Assembly (NCBI RefSeq): GCF_001640805.2
Contig: NC_066838.1
Span: 310,001 to 374,000, forward strand
Length of the DNA: 64,000 nucleotides
Source: Lates calcarifer
Taxonomy: Eukaryota > Chordata > Actinopteri > Centropomidae
Reading direction: 5' to 3'
A program made the position numbers and the translations under genes. Within the stretch, counting starts at the first letter, position 1. Each line of letters starts with the position of its first letter. The notes under the pieces are model-generated. The model did no database searches. It was not told the DNA's origin and was given only the letters and a program-made list of their open reading frames with translations. This document shows positions 49,601 to 53,257 of the stretch, piece by piece.

Positions 49601-50461
49601 AGTGATTTTAATATTAAGTAATTCAGTCAATGAAAGGGGAGTAGATGGGATGGGGGTAGAGAGGCATTGTGAGGGGAATGGAGTTCAGCAGGCAGTGGTA
49701 GAGGAATGGAGTGGCTCAGGAAAGGCGGCAGAGACCAGAGACTGAAGCAGGTGAGTGGCATGGAGGGATAATGGTGGGCAGCAGAGGCAGGCAGCAGCAA
49801 TGGACCAGATAAGAGCCAGGCACAGGGAAAACACAAGTGAGCTCCAAAGAACAAAAAACACTGGAGAATTACACTGTCTTAAAGCACTAGAAACTAAAGC
49901 AGCCTGGTCGTATTACCACATGGCAAAAGTGGAGTCTCATCTCATTCCCACTGGTGAATGGGAAGCAGGTGTGACTAGACCAGAGCTGCTCCACGCCTTT
50001 GCAATGAAACACACCCTCTCAGCCACAGGGAGGAGATGCAAGGGGAAAACAGACAAGAAAGACAAAGGAAACTGGAGGGGCTGTGACAATTTTGTGATTA
50101 AATTATCTTTCAAATAATTGATGATAGAGGTGTTAGTTTTTTGACACAGCAAAAAATGGCGCTGCCCATTTACTCTCTGTTTTTCGGTCAGATATGTGGG
50201 GCTGAAGTATCAGCCTACATTGCTGTCTGCCACTCTCACTGTGAAAAAACACACATTTCAGATATTTCTGTGTTTTAGAGTTTTCAATTGCCACATACAT
50301 AATCAAACAGTAATATTTACAAAACAAAATGGTCTGTCATATGAAGCCTTACAACTCCCTTTCCTTTTTTTTCAGCTTCATCATCAATTCCTTTGAGGAC
50401 AGAAAGCAAGAATTCCGGTTTCTTTTCAAGCAGCCAAAACAAAACAAAACAAAAAAATTGA
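1226..50461 (+). CDS. rtel1: rtel1, regulator of telomere elongation helicase 1 (C-terminal part, 18 coding exons)
   Basis: RTEL1 is an XPD-family (SF2, Fe-S) 5'-3' DNA helicase acting in the nucleus on D-loops, telomeric T-loops and G-quadruplexes; this is knowledge of the family. Exons seen: 1226-1358, 1833-1946, 2308-2348, 2529-2614, 2756-2833, 2966-3044, 9728-9874, 10039-10154, 22139-22262, 23407-23572, 23682-23839, 24031-24126, 29594-29804, 36460-36597, 37625-37756, 46974-47162, 47277-47399 and 50376-50461. They encode about 738 codons including the stop and match vertebrate RTEL1 from the LSYWCFSPG stretch to the C-terminus. The N-terminal helicase half, with the Walker A and Fe-S cysteines, lies outside the window. 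Domain order is helicase domain 2, linker, two harmonin-N-like domains, tail. Junction phases agree throughout except for one extra base in the exon at 2966-3044. No C4C4 RING is encoded, so this matches a short isoform or a RING-less form. Confidence 0.95.
1833..1946 (+). CDS. rtel1: rtel1 exon: helicase domain 2
   Basis: Reads [20 protein letters not shown] and then [15 protein letters not shown], closely matching vertebrate RTEL1. The acceptor is gtag at 1829-1832 and the donor is gttagc at 1947. The phase joins the preceding exon (at + a) and the next exon (cg + g) with no break. Confidence 0.93.
2308..2348 (+). CDS. rtel1: rtel1 micro-exon (41 nt)
   Basis: A 41-nt exon reading [13 protein letters not shown], with acceptor gacag and donor gtaagc. 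It joins DRR of the previous exon and ANLSRVV of the next in frame. It corresponds to the FSEECLSSLGKALGN region of the human protein. It is too short for ordinary ORF detection; the assignment rests on phase and position. Confidence 0.88.
2529..2614 (+). CDS. rtel1: rtel1 exon: helicase domain 2
   Basis: Reads [20 protein letters not shown] then MEKTLDFWR. The [14 protein letters not shown] stretch is strongly conserved in RTEL1 and XPD relatives. The acceptor is ctcag and the donor is gtaagt. The exon ends on a whole codon. Confidence 0.95.
2756..2833 (+). CDS. rtel1: rtel1 exon: helicase domain 2 (78 nt)
   Basis: Encodes [20 protein letters not shown] and KGTFAE in exactly 26 codons. The acceptor is atcag and the donor is gtgagt, both strong. 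It ends in phase 0, which makes the extra base of the next exon conspicuous. Confidence 0.95.
2966..3044 (+). CDS. rtel1: rtel1 exon with one surplus base (apparent frameshift)
   Basis: The conserved peptide [20 protein letters not shown], then AVCRGK, occupies exactly 78 nt (2967-3044). The only usable acceptor (tttttag, 2959-2965) leaves an additional g at 2966. The preceding exon ends in phase 0 at a strong gtgagt donor, so the spliced reading frame would be lost here and reach tga within a few codons. The following exon again starts in phase 0. The peptide is otherwise perfectly conserved, which suggests a sequencing or assembly error or a recent lesion rather than an old pseudogene. A non-canonical splice junction is the other option. 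Confidence 0.85.
3230..3600. repeat. Interspersed repeat of the 'aaatttggtgcatattggccactaggtggtgct' family
   Basis: The phrases tacaaatttggtgcatattg, gccactaggtggtgct and taacacaaaacttggtcc recur in part at 5160-5220 (gagtggtttgccgtgt, acaaattttggtaca). The GC-rich block 3660-5095 therefore appears inserted inside this repeat. In reverse complement it resembles the array at 25.7-28.9 kb. Confidence 0.65.
3660..5095. repeat. GC-rich composite repeat with degenerate minisatellite
   Basis: About 1.1 kb (3680-4780) of GC-rich sequence made of variants of 'gaggctggtgtcagctggg' and 'ctcaggtggacggcctgg'. It is open in several frames on both strands by composition alone. It is followed by a purine-rich tail (aggaaaacacgagatgagga, acacaggcctgaaa) to about 5095. 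No known protein domain is recognisable, so the open frames are not called as genes. Confidence 0.7.
5222..6100 (-). mobile_element. Rex1/CR1-like LINE 3' portion
   Basis: The minus-strand frame 5522-5914 encodes [40 protein letters not shown] and [18 protein letters not shown], the RT palm-thumb part. The upstream stretch 5930-6060 gives [19 protein letters not shown] residues. The 3' tail (5222-5320), with tttattgccaagtaagtctg, is the complement of the tail at 50930-51165. 5'-truncated. Confidence 0.87.
6640..7294. mobile_element. hAT-like non-autonomous relic
   Basis: Internal sequence 'aggtttgtatttgtattttg' with 'ctaccgggacata' parallels 32748-32785 of the 908-bp hAT. The right end is ccccaaaatcgtttagccct a, a hAT-type terminus. 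The left end is not defined. Confidence 0.6.
9728..9874 (+). CDS. rtel1: rtel1 exon: helicase motif V
   Basis: Encodes 49 whole codons beginning [20 protein letters not shown], then [20 protein letters not shown]. With the VCRGK of the previous exon it forms motif V (GxxSEGxDF type), which contacts DNA and couples ATP hydrolysis to unwinding. The acceptor is tgtcag and the donor is gtgagg. The tail (SRNKAPGLK) is where mammalian RTEL1 is also variable. Confidence 0.96.
9961..10007 (+). repeat. (GT)n microsatellite next to a splice acceptor
   Basis: About 23 uninterrupted gt units, followed by a short second tract at 10021-10033. The repeat ends about 30 nt before the acceptor at 10037-10038, so it takes the place of the usual pyrimidine tract. 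Confidence 0.98.
10039..10154 (+). CDS. rtel1: rtel1 exon: helicase motif VI
   Basis: Encodes [20 protein letters not shown] and [19 protein letters not shown]. The [14 protein letters not shown] stretch is helicase motif VI, whose arginines act as finger residues at the ATP site. The acceptor is gacag and the donor is gtcaga. The exon ends two bases into an arginine codon completed at 22139. Confidence 0.96.
10380..10890 (-). mobile_element. L1-clade LINE reverse transcriptase fragment
   Basis: Minus-strand pieces in more than one frame: [36 protein letters not shown] and [23 protein letters not shown] sequence, the first RT blocks of L1-clade ORF2. It ends abruptly at about 10890, where an L2-like LINE begins. 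Confidence 0.75.
10893..11640 (-). mobile_element. L2-like LINE reverse transcriptase fragment
   Basis: The minus-strand frames 11212-11418 and 10942-11205 encode [36 protein letters not shown] (active-site loop) and [20 protein letters not shown]. The stretch 11440-11630 continues upstream with stops. Confidence 0.87.
12645..15400 (-). mobile_element. L2-like LINE, long but broken copy (ORF1 esterase, endonuclease, linker, RT)
   Basis: Read on the minus strand: 14700-15250 gives [18 protein letters not shown] and HPTLDGAAL, the GDSL/SGNH-esterase-like ORF1 of fish L2 elements. 14280-14600 gives [18 protein letters not shown] and [14 protein letters not shown], an apurinic-type endonuclease with its middle deleted and GDFN changed to RDLN. 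13624-14070 gives the linker ([20 protein letters not shown]). 12712-12993 gives RT with [11 protein letters not shown] in place of YADD. The RT C-terminus and 3' UTR are missing, and the copy is inactive. Confidence 0.83.
16130..16205. mobile_element. hAT (Charlie-like) terminus
   Basis: The phrase gggttctcaaactttttggg followed by ccccctcataatcctc is the characteristic end of a widespread vertebrate hAT group. The other end was not found. Confidence 0.5.
16760..17119 (-). mobile_element. SCAN-like retrotransposon gag fragment
   Basis: The minus-strand frame of 119 codons has [40 protein letters not shown] and [20 protein letters not shown]. The LEQFxxxLxxELxxWVKExxP pattern is that of SCAN domains and of the Ty3/gypsy (Gmr1-like) gag from which vertebrate SCAN derives. 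No zinc fingers are nearby, so a retroelement gag remnant is more likely than a host SCAN gene. Confidence 0.75.
17946..18170. repeat. Common teleost LINE/SINE-associated repeat
   Basis: Contains catccattacctatgctgct, taacctgcatgtcttcagat and agggagaacatgcaaactcc, phrases of a repeat found throughout fish genomes. The assignment is from remembered pattern. Confidence 0.65.
18511..18556 (+). repeat. 15-bp tandem repeat, three units
   Basis: attggtagaaacaattggta type units, three in a row and identical. Confidence 0.95.
18880..18985. mobile_element. hAT-type terminus related to that at 62258
   Basis: ggtggagggcacgtcttaat, gacttggttaatcgacttca and tacatccctaat mirror in reverse complement the stretch 62258-62355 (agggatgggcattttaatta, tcgattagttgtgacgtcat, acttgccctccaccc). 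Confidence 0.65.
19511..19533 (+). repeat. (TC)n microsatellite
   Basis: An uninterrupted tc run followed by eight T residues. Confidence 0.95.
19945..20110 (+). repeat. Minisatellite of about 50-bp units
   Basis: Three to four diverged units of the type 'cacaggactcatatacacct' plus 'ggtctt(t/g)cctaa', at about 19949, 19981, 20024 and 20066. Confidence 0.8.
20120..20355. mobile_element. Probable hAT relic
   Basis: Right end atcgcaagatctcgtcccac ccctaa resembles a hAT terminus (taggggtgggacgaga in reverse). The left part, with tgtcacgatagtgg, is a weak inverted counterpart. Confidence 0.45.
21260..21530 (+). pseudogene. Fragment of a repeated teleost ORF of unknown function
   Basis: The + strand frame reads [20 protein letters not shown] and [18 protein letters not shown] recall similar NNACVKGDGGAVGLTxNPSAL-type sequences in many fish predicted proteins linked to mobile elements. 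Only about 50 residues remain. Function unknown. Confidence 0.4.
22139..22262 (+). CDS. rtel1: rtel1 exon: end of helicase core
   Basis: Encodes [20 protein letters not shown] and [20 protein letters not shown], matching the end of the RTEL1 helicase domain. The acceptor is cacag and the donor is gtatgt. With the two carried bases it gives 42 whole codons and ends in phase 0 after methionine. Confidence 0.96.
22580..23340 (-). mobile_element. mariner-family transposon remnant
   Basis: On the minus strand, 22763-23152 encodes the C-terminal part of a mariner transposase. It includes [10 protein letters not shown], then [20 protein letters not shown], the segment carrying the last catalytic aspartate, then [11 protein letters not shown]. 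Farther upstream on that strand (23290-23330), in another frame, [12 protein letters not shown] corresponds to the first catalytic region, with N where an active mariner has D. The N-terminal half is missing and at least one frameshift separates the parts, so the copy is dead. It ends about 65 bp from the acceptor of the next rtel1 exon. Confidence 0.88.
23407..23572 (+). CDS. rtel1: rtel1 exon: post-helicase linker
   Basis: Begins [13 protein letters not shown] and continues to [20 protein letters not shown], matching the human segment TRKAKSLDLHVPSLKQ. The basic KRRR cluster may add to nuclear localisation (inference). The acceptor is aacag. The donor is gtgagt at 23573, which leaves one base of the next codon. 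The serine-rich part is poorly conserved, as in other species. Confidence 0.92.
23682..23839 (+). CDS. rtel1: rtel1 exon: linker region
   Basis: Encodes [20 protein letters not shown] then [20 protein letters not shown], comparable to the human SSLCVEYEQ...RGLLAALEHSEQRAG region. The donor is gtagca at 23840, ending in phase 0. The start is uncertain: acceptors ending at 23681 (atgag) and at 23696 (gaag) both keep frame. The first has the better upstream pyrimidine content and was chosen. Confidence 0.85.
24031..24126 (+). CDS. rtel1: rtel1 exon: basic linker before harmonin-like domain 1
   Basis: Encodes 32 whole codons ending [17 protein letters not shown], which aligns with the human GGRKKIRLV motif. 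The acceptor is caaag and the donor is gtacat. The lysine/arginine cluster is a plausible nuclear localisation signal. Confidence 0.9.
24280..25720 (+). mobile_element. L1-clade (Tx1/Swimmer-type) LINE fragment
   Basis: Translated pieces in shifting frames resemble an L1-clade ORF2: [20 protein letters not shown] (the D-x-x-K-A-F-D-x-V-D-W block of the reverse transcriptase), a degraded [14 protein letters not shown] block near 24590, [27 protein letters not shown] near 24755-24830 (post-RT region), and a C-terminal CxxC-like region around 25560-25650. Both ends are degraded and several frameshifts are present. It is in the same orientation as rtel1. Confidence 0.75.
25740..28910. repeat. Array of diverged interspersed repeat units with higher-order periodicity
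   Basis: The motif tagcgccacctactggcaac and variants recur at about 25835, 26575, 26873, 27133, 27365, 28670, 28782 and 28883. Between them are repeated phrases such as 'tctgccccaaacttcac', 'cctgaacacatctac' and 'gcgaattttgatg'. Unit spacing is roughly 100 to 300 bp. A longer block (aaaatggctc... to ...attaaaagttat) occurs at about 26088-26400 and again at about 27848-28140, so a higher-order unit of about 1.75 kb is duplicated. No coding capacity is evident. The same family, in reverse complement, seems present at 3400-3430. Confidence 0.85.
29594..29804 (+). CDS. rtel1: rtel1 exon: harmonin-N-like domain 1, first part
   Basis: Encodes [20 protein letters not shown], then [20 protein letters not shown] and [13 protein letters not shown]. 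The helical pattern matches the first harmonin-N-like domain of RTEL1, a protein-interaction fold. The acceptor is gaag at 29590-29593, chosen because it alone keeps frame with the preceding exon. The donor is gtaagt, leaving one base. Confidence 0.93.
29862..29901 (+). repeat. Left copy of a 40-bp direct repeat flanking the retroelement-filled intron
   Basis: The segment starting gactgttggactgt and ending caagtaggacat recurs at 35572-35610 with three mismatches and one gap. The two copies bracket the whole BEL/Pao-LINE-hAT cluster of this intron. Confidence 0.85.
30540..31085 (-). mobile_element. BEL/Pao LTR retrotransposon, C-terminal pol fragment
   Basis: The minus-strand frame at 30540-30884 contains [27 protein letters not shown] and a late [10 protein letters not shown] segment, typical of the DUF5641 domain at the C-terminus of BEL/Pao pol. 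The rest of the same element continues beyond the inserted LINE, at 31985-32281 and 33206-35340. Antisense to rtel1. Confidence 0.8.
31090..31980 (+). mobile_element. Rex1/CR1-like LINE, 5'-truncated, inserted in the BEL/Pao element
   Basis: The + strand encodes [37 protein letters not shown] and then, after a frame change, [20 protein letters not shown] and [19 protein letters not shown]: reverse transcriptase blocks with the YADD active-site loop, followed by the thumb. The 3' end has a tail 'gacagtaaagcctattctattcta', typical of fish LINEs. BEL/Pao sequence on both sides shows that it jumped into that element. Confidence 0.82.
31985..32281 (-). mobile_element. BEL/Pao pol fragment (RNase H to integrase)
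   Basis: Minus-strand translation gives pieces such as [13 protein letters not shown] and [17 protein letters not shown], separated by stops. These are typical of the BEL/Pao region after RNase H (TDSxxVLxWL and WRYVxSxxNPAD). It is continuous in frame with 33206 onwards once the hAT insertion is taken out. Confidence 0.78.
32290..33197. mobile_element. Non-autonomous hAT transposon (908 bp) with perfect 8-bp target site duplication
   Basis: The termini are inverted: tagggctgggcaata at the left and the complement (tatcgccc agccctA) at the right. The 8 bp tgggtaag occur directly before (32282-32289) and after (33198-33205), the hallmark duplication of hAT elements. Near both ends are atcgatat-type subterminal repeats. 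No transposase frame is present. Similar internal sequence is found at 6800-6870. Confidence 0.93.
33206..35340 (-). mobile_element. BEL/Pao pol: reverse transcriptase and upstream region
   Basis: Minus strand. 33206-33672 contains [20 protein letters not shown], the A17/RT-connection signature. 33754-33987 contains the active-site stretch [10 protein letters not shown], where the family has YVDD, so the second aspartate is N here. 34000-34140 gives a degraded [12 protein letters not shown] region. 34550-34640 gives [14 protein letters not shown], the linker between protease and RT. Many stops make the copy inactive. The LTRs were not located, and the right border is approximate. Confidence 0.78.
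34361..34459. repeat. Poly(T)36 tract between two 23-bp direct repeats
   Basis: gtatatgtctctcagtgttt (plus cat) occurs at 34362-34384 and again at 34437-34459, around 36 uninterrupted T residues at 34394-34429. This looks like the target duplication of a poly(A)-tailed insertion, minus orientation, that carries almost nothing but the tail. Confidence 0.85.
35572..35610 (+). repeat. Right copy of the 40-bp direct repeat
   Basis: Partner of 29862-29901; it begins gactgttggactgt and ends caagtaggacat. It lies just beyond the right side of the BEL/Pao remains. Confidence 0.85.
36460..36597 (+). CDS. rtel1: rtel1 exon: harmonin-N-like domain 1, second part
   Basis: Encodes (G)[19 protein letters not shown] then [20 protein letters not shown], equivalent to human FYQFVRPHHKQQFEEVC...GYRPEHS. 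The acceptor is tgcag and the donor is gtatga. It ends with one base of the next codon. Confidence 0.96.
37625..37756 (+). CDS. rtel1: rtel1 exon: serine/threonine- and glutamine-rich spacer between harmonin-like domains
   Basis: Encodes (A)[19 protein letters not shown] then [18 protein letters not shown]. Conservation is low, apart from a HLNQ stretch resembling human EHLNQGRPHL. The junction phases (g + ct in, g out) fit both neighbours. The acceptor is aaag and the donor is gtagga. Confidence 0.85.
38470..38690 (+). mobile_element. tRNA-derived SINE copy, diverged
   Basis: An A-box-like segment gcagctcaggaggtag and a B-box-like ggttcaatctcc lie about 45 bp apart, followed by a body containing 'gtgtgaatgtgtgtgaatta'-like sequence. 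The same layout is better preserved at 62116-62230. Confidence 0.7.
39364..39870 (-). mobile_element. L2-like LINE fragment (reverse transcriptase, thumb region)
   Basis: The minus-strand frame 39431-39760 encodes [40 protein letters not shown] and [17 protein letters not shown], characteristic of fish L2-like LINEs. The left border, ctagttcctgtcagta, is shared with the copy at 10890. Confidence 0.88.
40100..40890 (-). mobile_element. Rex1/CR1-like LINE 3' portion
   Basis: The minus strand encodes [20 protein letters not shown] then [13 protein letters not shown] and, in another frame, [20 protein letters not shown] followed by [11 protein letters not shown]: the end of a non-LTR reverse transcriptase and its C-terminal extension. 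Frames are broken at about 40640. Confidence 0.82.
40910..45350 (-). mobile_element. Ty3/gypsy-type LTR retrotransposon remnant (gag, protease, RT, RNase H, integrase)
   Basis: Read on the minus strand: gag-like frame at 44476-44931 ([16 protein letters not shown]); a CCHC zinc knuckle [14 protein letters not shown] at about 44115-44160; a protease-like ALVDSEAMA near 43860; RT at 42400-42780 with [34 protein letters not shown] and the active-site loop [13 protein letters not shown]-RNase H linker at 41971-42339 ([20 protein letters not shown]); and integrase pieces around 41330-41600, in shifting frames (MGNGVVERYNRTLGT). Several frameshifts and stops are present. It lies antisense in an rtel1 intron. 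LTRs were not delimited. Confidence 0.85.
45565..45956 (+). repeat. Pair of ~40-bp direct repeats next to the gypsy element
   Basis: The stretch gttatgacaaaggataa followed by agagcagaatagtcatctta occurs at 45565-45604 and 45916-45956, 351 bp apart, with one substitution in the core. It may belong to the long terminal or untranslated region of the gypsy copy. The surrounding 45360-46640 holds no gene. Confidence 0.8.
46651..46690 (+). repeat. (GT)20 microsatellite
   Basis: An uninterrupted gt run of 40 bp in the intron before the second harmonin-like domain. Confidence 0.98.
46974..47162 (+). CDS. rtel1: rtel1 exon: harmonin-N-like domain 2, first part
   Basis: Encodes (G)[19 protein letters not shown], then [20 protein letters not shown] and [20 protein letters not shown]. 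It repeats the fold of domain 1 and matches the second harmonin-like domain of RTEL1. The acceptor is atcag and the donor is gtaagt. Confidence 0.95.
47277..47399 (+). CDS. rtel1: rtel1 exon: harmonin-N-like domain 2, second part
   Basis: Encodes (R)[19 protein letters not shown] then [20 protein letters not shown], equivalent to human FSMFVRPHHKQRF. The acceptor is taag and the donor is gtgaag. The phase joins a + ga for arginine. Confidence 0.95.
47430..47920. repeat. Teleost-type interspersed repeat with 'gatcaaaggtcacaggccatggtcactgtgacctt' core
   Basis: The core at 47610-47645 (caaaggtcacagg and ggtcactgtgacctta) resembles a repeat common in fish introns. It has no coding capacity. The assignment is by remembered pattern only. 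Confidence 0.5.
48590..48955. repeat. Direct repeat copy 1 (about 365 bp)
   Basis: Runs from agcagataaaggtaagtgat through aatggagt-cagcaggcagtggtagag, gctgaagcaggtgagtg and gggaaaacacaagtgagct to aactagagcagcctg. The same ordered phrases occur at 49568-49915. It includes a short poly(A) run at 48897. Confidence 0.9.
48985..49032. mobile_element. hAT-type terminus
   Basis: The stretch gcgatatatatcgatatcat followed by tttgtcacccagcccta has the same subterminal atcgatat and terminal cagcccta as the 908-bp hAT at 32290-33197. The partner terminus was not found nearby. Confidence 0.7.
49568..49915. repeat. Direct repeat copy 2 (about 350 bp)
   Basis: Partner of 48590-48955 in the same orientation, about 980 bp downstream. 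It lacks a segment of about 40 bp near 49670 present in copy 1 and has an extra stretch near 49710. Confidence 0.9.
50376..50461 (+). CDS. rtel1: rtel1 last coding exon with degenerate PIP-like motif
   Basis: Encodes (A)[19 protein letters not shown] then QNKTKQKN and a tga at 50459-50461. The acceptor is a strong tttttttcag. In human RTEL1 this position carries the PCNA-interacting box within TQSKISSFL. The fish sequence ESKNSGFF keeps spacing and the aromatic pair but has E for Q and N for I. No RING-encoding exon follows before the poly(A) signals. Confidence 0.9.
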
Positions 50462-50820
50462 ATCTGATTAAGGAAAATGGTGTATGTATTTCAAATAGCT
50501 TGTGACTGGTACTGCTGATAAAATAAACTAGCCTGTGGCAGTAATCTGGTGGTGCAGATGTCCAAACACTGACGCTGGATTTGTTGTGGTTGGGAAGTAC
50601 TCTGTAGGTTACTGTCTGTAGGTTACTGTCTGAATTGATGAACTAGTTACGCTCGCCTCAAGTATTTAAAAGTCCATTCAAGTGGCATCTGTAACTCCTG
50701 ACAACTTGTAAACAGTACCTGCAACATGATTCAGTTTTTTCCTGCTCAACAAAGAAGCAGAATAATGCCATGAAAAGTGAAAATGTTTAAGTGAGAAATA
50801 AAATATTGTGATTAAAATTG
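50462..50820 (+). terminator. rtel1 3' UTR with poly(A) signals
   Basis: Canonical aataaa hexamers are at 50522-50527 and 50797-50802. The second is followed by a gt-rich stretch (attgtgattaaaattg), a usual downstream element. The cleavage site is probably within about 25 nt of one of these. Confidence 0.65.
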
Positions 50821-50929
50821 ATGAAAACTACTCATTGCTCAGGTTTCCTCTGTAATTCCAGTAGCTATTCTGCCTCCATAATGTAGCCCACTCATTTGTA
50901 GATTAGTGGCATCTTCTGATGTCTTAGGC

Positions 50930-51165
50930 TATACTCTTACTTCCTTACTTTACGATTCTCTGATGGCACCACAGATGGCTGCCCGTGTGTGTTGGTGTGT
51001 ATTGCTTTGTCATATTTATGTTCCTTGTTAATATAGTACTTGCTTTTTGCTTTTACTTTTTTTTATCCTTTTTAGCTTACTATCACTGTTTTTGGCACCA
51101 ACATACCAAGACAAATTCTTTGTATGTGTAAACTTACTTGACAGTAAAGTCTCTTTCTGATTATG
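50930..51165 (+). mobile_element. Rex1/CR1-like LINE 3' UTR tail
   Basis: The stretch ggcaccaacataccaagaca then aattctttgtatgtgtaaac and cttgacagtaaagtctcttt is the reverse complement counterpart of 5222-5320. Only the 3' end survives, as expected for 5'-truncated LINE insertions. Confidence 0.75.
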
Positions 51166-51519
51166 ATTTTTCACCTGACAAATTGCTTTTGTACAAGTGA
51201 CACAGTATTTTCATATGTATTTAAGTCAAAACATAGTTGAGCAAAACAAGTTTTTAGTGGAAGGAATTTGATTAATTCTAGTGAGATCACCAATTTCGTT
51301 TCACCACACTCAAGGATGGATTAGACCACTGGGGGGCGCGGAGCTAAAAAATGAGTCGAGCATCCAGCTTTGGATGACGTAGAAGGCTATTGAAATTCTT
51401 TTTACGAACCTTCTCAATTGCAGCCTATCTTAGCCTGCATGTTTGTACAACTAAAATTTAATGAGAAATGCATTCCCTCTCCTCTTCAGGGAGCTAACAG
51501 ATTCAATCACTGTAGCACA

Positions 51520-51722
51520 CTGCTGGGAAACGACTGCAGTCAAGTCGGACACACCTCCCGCACCGAGACTGAGCGACGGCGTTTGACTTTTACCAGTTGT
51601 TCTTTCAATTCATCAAATATATCGATCTCATTGTGGAAAACCTGCACAGCTGTTCTGTACTTTTTAAATTTAAAATATGACTGTTCCCCTCAATATGTCA
51701 GACTGTTTTGTAAACCTATATA
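51520..51722 (+). repeat. Left arm of a long inverted repeat (fold-back)
   Basis: From ctgctgggaaacgactgcag to ttttgtaaacctatat. The reverse complement recurs at 53046-53257. The stretch from caccagttgtt to tatat differs at only a few positions over about 140 bp. Both arms translate to the same chance peptide WKTCTAVLYFLNLKYD. Confidence 0.92.
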
Positions 51723-51837
51723 AACACACTTTTTACTCACAGATGTGTTGTTCTAAACATATCAGGCCAGAAAAATAAAAGTATAAAACATCCAGGGCGA
51801 TGTGTATGGGGGAAAAGTTACTAACTCCTGAACTAAC

Positions 51838-52078
51838 TGATGAACAGCTTCTATCTGGAAATGAAAACTATAGTGTTGATAACCAGATGTAAAACGCGAG
51901 CTGTCAGAAGGAGAAGATCAAATAACTTAGAACAACTTTGGAAGAGAAAGCCACAGGAGATAACTGATCTGAATTATTAGAATAGAAACGTACTAGACGT
52001 CATGATGTCAGTGAAGTTTTGAGCCAATCAGGATAAAGACACAATAGTTTCGATTCCCAGATAGAAGCTGTTCATCAG
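51838..52078. repeat. Inner hairpin 1 of the fold-back region
   Basis: A perfect 21-bp inverted repeat (gatgaacagcttctatctgg at 51841 and ccagatagaagctgttcatc at 52059) with a loop of about 200 bp. Confidence 0.9.
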
Positions 52079-52147
52079 TTTGGTTCAGTGAGTTCAGAGT
52101 TTGTTATTGGAGAAGAAATAACTCGTGCTGCCTAGCCTAAGGGAATC

Positions 52148-52290
52148 CTTATGCTCAACCCTATCACCCACCGACCATGAACATATCACTGGATAAACTC
52201 TGAATTGACAGGGATTCTGTCCGATCACAAAGAATCCAGTGATGTGTTCACGGTCGGTGGGTAGAATTGATAGAATTGAGCATAAGGACG
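52148..52290. repeat. Inner hairpin 2 of the fold-back region
   Basis: The left arm (cttatgctcaaccctatcac, cccaccgaccatgaaca, atcactgg) is matched in reverse complement by ccagtgatgtgttcacggtc and ggtgggtagaattg...gagcataag at 52228-52288. A third diverged copy of the arm is at 52937-52985. Confidence 0.9.
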
Positions 52291-52436
52291 AAGCATGTAG
52301 TGCGCAGCACCCAGGATGCTTATAATATAAATGTTAAGTTGATTATTAGCTAACAAGGCAGCACGAGTTGCAGCAACTACGTTAATTATATAGCCATTCA
52401 TTAGTCATTAATAATGAGTGTAAATCAGGCAAAATA

Positions 52437-52782
52437 ACTTTATCTGTGTGTCTATATCTCGCTAAACTGCTGCAGCTGGTACGCAGAGAGAGAGAGGCAG
52501 GCACGGGAAAAACTGGCCTTCAGCGCTCACGCGCTGTCAGGAAGCAGTGAAAGCCGGTGCGTCACTTCTTAAGATCTGACAGTTTCAGCGGCCCGTTTTT
52601 AACATTAAAAACTATAGTGTCACATCCACATCGCACGTTACAAAGCTGCGTGCAAGCTACAACACGATAAACACACACAACTGTGTGTCACGGCCGCAAC
52701 AACCTGTCGGGATTTCTTTCCCTCATCTTAAGATCTCTCCAGCTGCAGCAGTTTAGCGAGGTATAGACACATAGATAAAGCG
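52437..52782. repeat. Inner hairpin 3 of the fold-back region
   Basis: tttatctgtgtgtctatatc, tcgctaaactgctgcagctg (52440-52480) is matched in reverse complement at about 52740-52780 with two mismatches over about 41 bp. The GC-richer loop contains a second aagatct pair (52571 and 52730). Confidence 0.9.
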
Positions 52783-53045
52783 TGAGAAAGCCAGTCTGTT
52801 GTAATGGCTCTCTGTATAGATTATAAACTTACCTCGTGTGCACGAATTAATCAAAACGTAGGAGCGTAGTAAAACGTACCCTCACTGTATAGTCTATACA
52901 CTAATTTTCTCTCTCTATGATCATTCTGTCGATCATTATGCTCAATTCTATCACCCACCAACCGTGAACACATCACTAGATAAAGTCTGAATTGAACTGT
53001 CCCTACCCTTTCCGTTTTGTGAAATGTTGTAGTGTTTTGTGACTT

Positions 53046-53257
53046 GTAGTAATATAGGTTTACAAAACAGTCTGACATATTGAGGGGAACAGTCATATTT
53101 TAAATTTAAAAAGTACAGAACAGCTGTGCAGGTTTTCCACAATGAGATCGATATATTTGATGAACTGAAAGAACAACTGGTAAAATAAAAAATGTGAATA
53201 AAAATCAGTCTAGCGGCGGGAGGTGTGTCTGATTTGACTGCAGTCGTTTCCCAGCAG
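53046..53257 (-). repeat. Right arm of the long inverted repeat (fold-back)
   Basis: Reverse complement of 51520-51722. It ends only about 130 bp upstream of the icmt start codon, so it lies within or next to the icmt promoter. Confidence 0.92.

Noticed and set aside
51418..53142. Similar peptides from 51418-51723 (+) and 52951-53142 (-) as a gene pair
   Set aside because: The similarity comes from the inverted repeat arms; the frames have no splice sites or known homologues.
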